Assembly (NCBI GenBank): GCA_037145635.1
Contig: JBBCXB010000004.1
Coordinates: 124,001-188,000, forward strand
Length of the DNA: 64,000 bases
Direction of reading: 5' to 3'
Origin: JAATFS01 sp037145635
Lineage (GTDB): Bacteria; Pseudomonadota; Gammaproteobacteria; Xanthomonadales; Xanthomonadaceae
Positions 62,561 to 64,000 of the stretch are shown piece by piece. A program made the position numbers and the translations under genes. Every line of letters begins with the position of its first letter. Position 1 is the stretch's first letter. The notes beneath the pieces were generated by a model. That model ran no database searches. It was not told the DNA's origin and was given only the letters and a program-made list of their open reading frames with translations.

Positions 62561-64000
62561 ATGGCGACCGATACGACACGGGGATCCGGCCGCAGACGCG
62601 GCGGGCACAGGACGGATGACACCAGCGGCATGGACGGGGCACGGCGGCCCGCCCGAACCGGCAAGCCCACTGGTTCTGCCAAGAAGACTGCCCACAAGAC
62701 GGCCAAGAGAGCGGTCGAGAAGACCGCCAAGAAAACGGCCGGCGGGCCCCGCGGGCAAACGGCGGCCAAAAAGGCGTTGGCCAAAAAGGCTGCGGTCAAG
62801 AAGACGGCGGTCCATAAAACCGGCAGCACGGTCAGCAGTACGGCCGGCAGCAAGACCAGCGCTAAGGCCAGCACCAAGGCCAGCAAGGGCGTCGCCGCGG
62901 GGCCGCCGCTGCCGCCGGCGGAGGTGCCGACGTCGGCACGCGCCAGCATGGCGCTGGTGCAGGGCCGTGCGCGGACCGTGGTCTATATCCACGGCATCGG
63001 CAACAAGCCGCCGGCCGAGGTGCTGCGCTGCCAGTGGGACAAGGCGCTGTTCGGCCAGCCGATGGGCGAGCGCACGCGGCTCGCCTACTGGGTCAACCGC
63101 GAGCGCTATCCGGTGCCGGAGCCGGGCAGCTGCGAGGGGCGCGACCTGGGACCGGCGCTCAACCAGGGCGAGGAACGCATCCTCAGTGCCTTCGGCCTGG
63201 TCCCCAGCGGCGCGGATCTGCGCGCCATGGCCGATGCCATGGCCGCCACCGACGCCGAACGTGCGCAGCTGCACCAGTTGCTCGACGAACTCGATGCGCC
63301 CGCCGCGAGTGATGGGCCGCACGCCCTGGGGCCGATCGATGCCCTCAACCGCGTGCTGCTCAAGCTGATCTCCGCGGCATTGCTGCAGGACGTACACGAT
63401 TTCTTCTACGTGCCGGCGCGGCGCGAGCTGATGCGCAAGTCGCTGGCGCAGCGCCTGCGCGCCGGCGGCGGACCGTTTGTGGTGGTAGCGCACAGCCAGG
63501 GCTCGATGATCGCCTACGACGTGCTGCGCGAGCTGCAGGCCGCGCAGTGCGACGTCGCGCTGTTCGTGACCGTGGGCTCGCCGCTCGGGTTGCCGGCGGT
63601 GCGCAGCATGTTCAAACGCTGGACCGGCACCGGCAAGCTGCCGTTCCCGCCGTGCGTGCGGCGCTGGGTCAACGTGGCCGAGCGCCGCGACCCGATCGCG
63701 CTGGACGACGACCTGAGCGACGACATCGCCGGGGCCGAGGGGCGTTTCCTCAACATCGCCGGCGACCGCCTCAATCCGGACTGGCGGCGCAACCCGCATT
63801 CCGGTTCGGGCTACCTGTCGATCCCGCAGGTGCGCGCCGAAGTGCGCGCGGCGGTGGGCGTGGGCTTCGACCAGCCGGTCTCCACCGCGGTGCTGATCCG
63901 CGACCTATCCGAGCAGTTGGAGGCGCGCGATGCCGACCATCGCCACGAGGTGCTGATCGAGCTGGACCGGCGCCTGGCCGGCGGCGACGATCCCGACGCC
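62561..64000 (+). CDS. Alpha/beta hydrolase with histone-H1-like Lys/Ala N-terminus (3' end outside window)
   Basis: 480 codons run open to the window end. AAGGAGCAGCGG precedes ATG 62561. Residues 40-115 are Lys/Ala/Thr-rich repeats (KTAHKTAKRAVEKTAKKTA), like histone H1-type tails. The hydrolase part has a strand TVVYIHGIGN and the nucleophile elbow VVAHSQGSM (Ser in HSQG). Substrate unknown; a lipase/esterase role is plausible. The very GC-rich composition matches core chromosome, unlike the region left of ssrA. Confidence 0.8.
   Translation, partial: MATDTTRGSGRRRGGHRTDDTSGMDGARRPARTGKPTGSAKKTAHKTAKRAVEKTAKKTAGGPRGQTAAKKALAKKAAVKKTAVHKTGSTVSSTAGSKTSAKASTKASKGVAAGPPLPPAEVPTSARASMALVQGRARTVVYIHGIGNKPPAEVLRCQWDKALFGQPMGERTRLAYWVNRERYPVPEPGSCEGRDLGPALNQGEERILSAFGLVPSGADLRAMADAMAATDAERAQLHQLLDELDAPAASDGPHALGPIDALNRVLLKLISAALLQDVHDFFYVPARRELMRKSLAQRLRAGGGPFVVVAHSQGSMIAYDVLRELQAAQCDVALFVTVGSPLGLPAVRSMFKRWTGTGKLPFPPCVRRWVNVAERRDPIALDDDLSDDIAGAEGRFLNIAGDRLNPDWRRNPHSGSGYLSIPQVRAEVRAAVGVGFDQPVSTAVLIRDLSEQLEARDADHRHEVLIELDRRLAGGDDPDA

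Noticed and set aside
62501..63799. 432-codon minus-strand open frame
   Set aside because: It is the shadow of the alpha/beta hydrolase gene on the plus strand, rich in Arg/Ala/Gly/His with no known motif; the plus-strand frame has a ribosome-binding site and catalytic motifs.
1..64000. CRISPR array or rRNA/tRNA genes
   Set aside because: Scanning found no regularly spaced identical repeats and no tRNA T-arm other than the one in ssrA.

Overview
The window looks like the variable, island-bearing part of a Xanthomonas-type gammaproteobacterial chromosome. Three signs point there: a LexA-type box upstream of umuD of the form TTAG-N6-TACTA (known for Xanthomonadaceae), several H-NS-family and methyl-accepting chemotaxis genes of the type common in that family, and a very GC-rich conventional gene at the right edge (62561-64000). 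The genus is an inference.

The right anchor is ssrA (tmRNA, minus strand, 62071-62424, tag ANDDNYALAA). A tyrosine recombinase gene (60437-61963) lies about 100 bp beyond the ssrA 3' end, so most or all of the DNA to its left is probably integrated accessory DNA. Two more related recombinases (12010-13401, 44402-45733) and a recombinase 3' fragment (43861-44340) suggest several elements stacked together. No repeat of the ssrA 3' end was found by eye, so the left boundary may be outside the window.

Layout from left to right. 1-4600: end of an RTX protein, two H-NS-family genes, a LexA-controlled umuDC operon and an accessory radC. 4755-8449: unknown genes, an ankyrin protein and a small putative toxin-antitoxin pair. 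8520-11875: a PP2C phosphatase and two Ser/Thr kinases in one operon, the second kinase carrying a cold-shock domain. 12010-19200: recombinase, second H-NS copy, chemoreceptor, response regulator and histidine kinase. 19202-31100: a patchwork of complete genes and remnants (relaxase, LysR, beta-lactamase-like, H-NS/umuC pieces) around a TetR/MFS efflux pair, a GAF protein, a UDG-like protein and an ankyrin/cysteine protein cluster. 31317-41460: a tight four-gene operon (TerB-domain membrane protein, BrxD-like ATPase, Lhr-like helicase, membrane protein) divergent from an SMC/Rad50-like ATPase. 41714-43780: membrane protein and a nuclease-like gene with a small overlapping partner. 43861-48218: recombinase junction and an aerolysin-like toxin operon. 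48611-55041: two MobA/MobL relaxases, an amidase and small genes. 55713-60375: a three-component ABC conflict system with a nuclease-like effector, then AbiH.

The cargo is dominated by likely anti-phage or conflict modules (kinase-phosphatase, TerB/ATPase/helicase plus SMC, nuclease pair, ABC three-component system, AbiH), held with mobilisation functions and several H-NS-type silencers. The strongest candidates for a poorly described system are the PP2C/kinase/kinase-CSD operon and the TerB-ATPase-helicase-membrane operon with its divergent SMC gene. Repeated H-NS and umuC pieces show that recombination between island copies has shaped the region.
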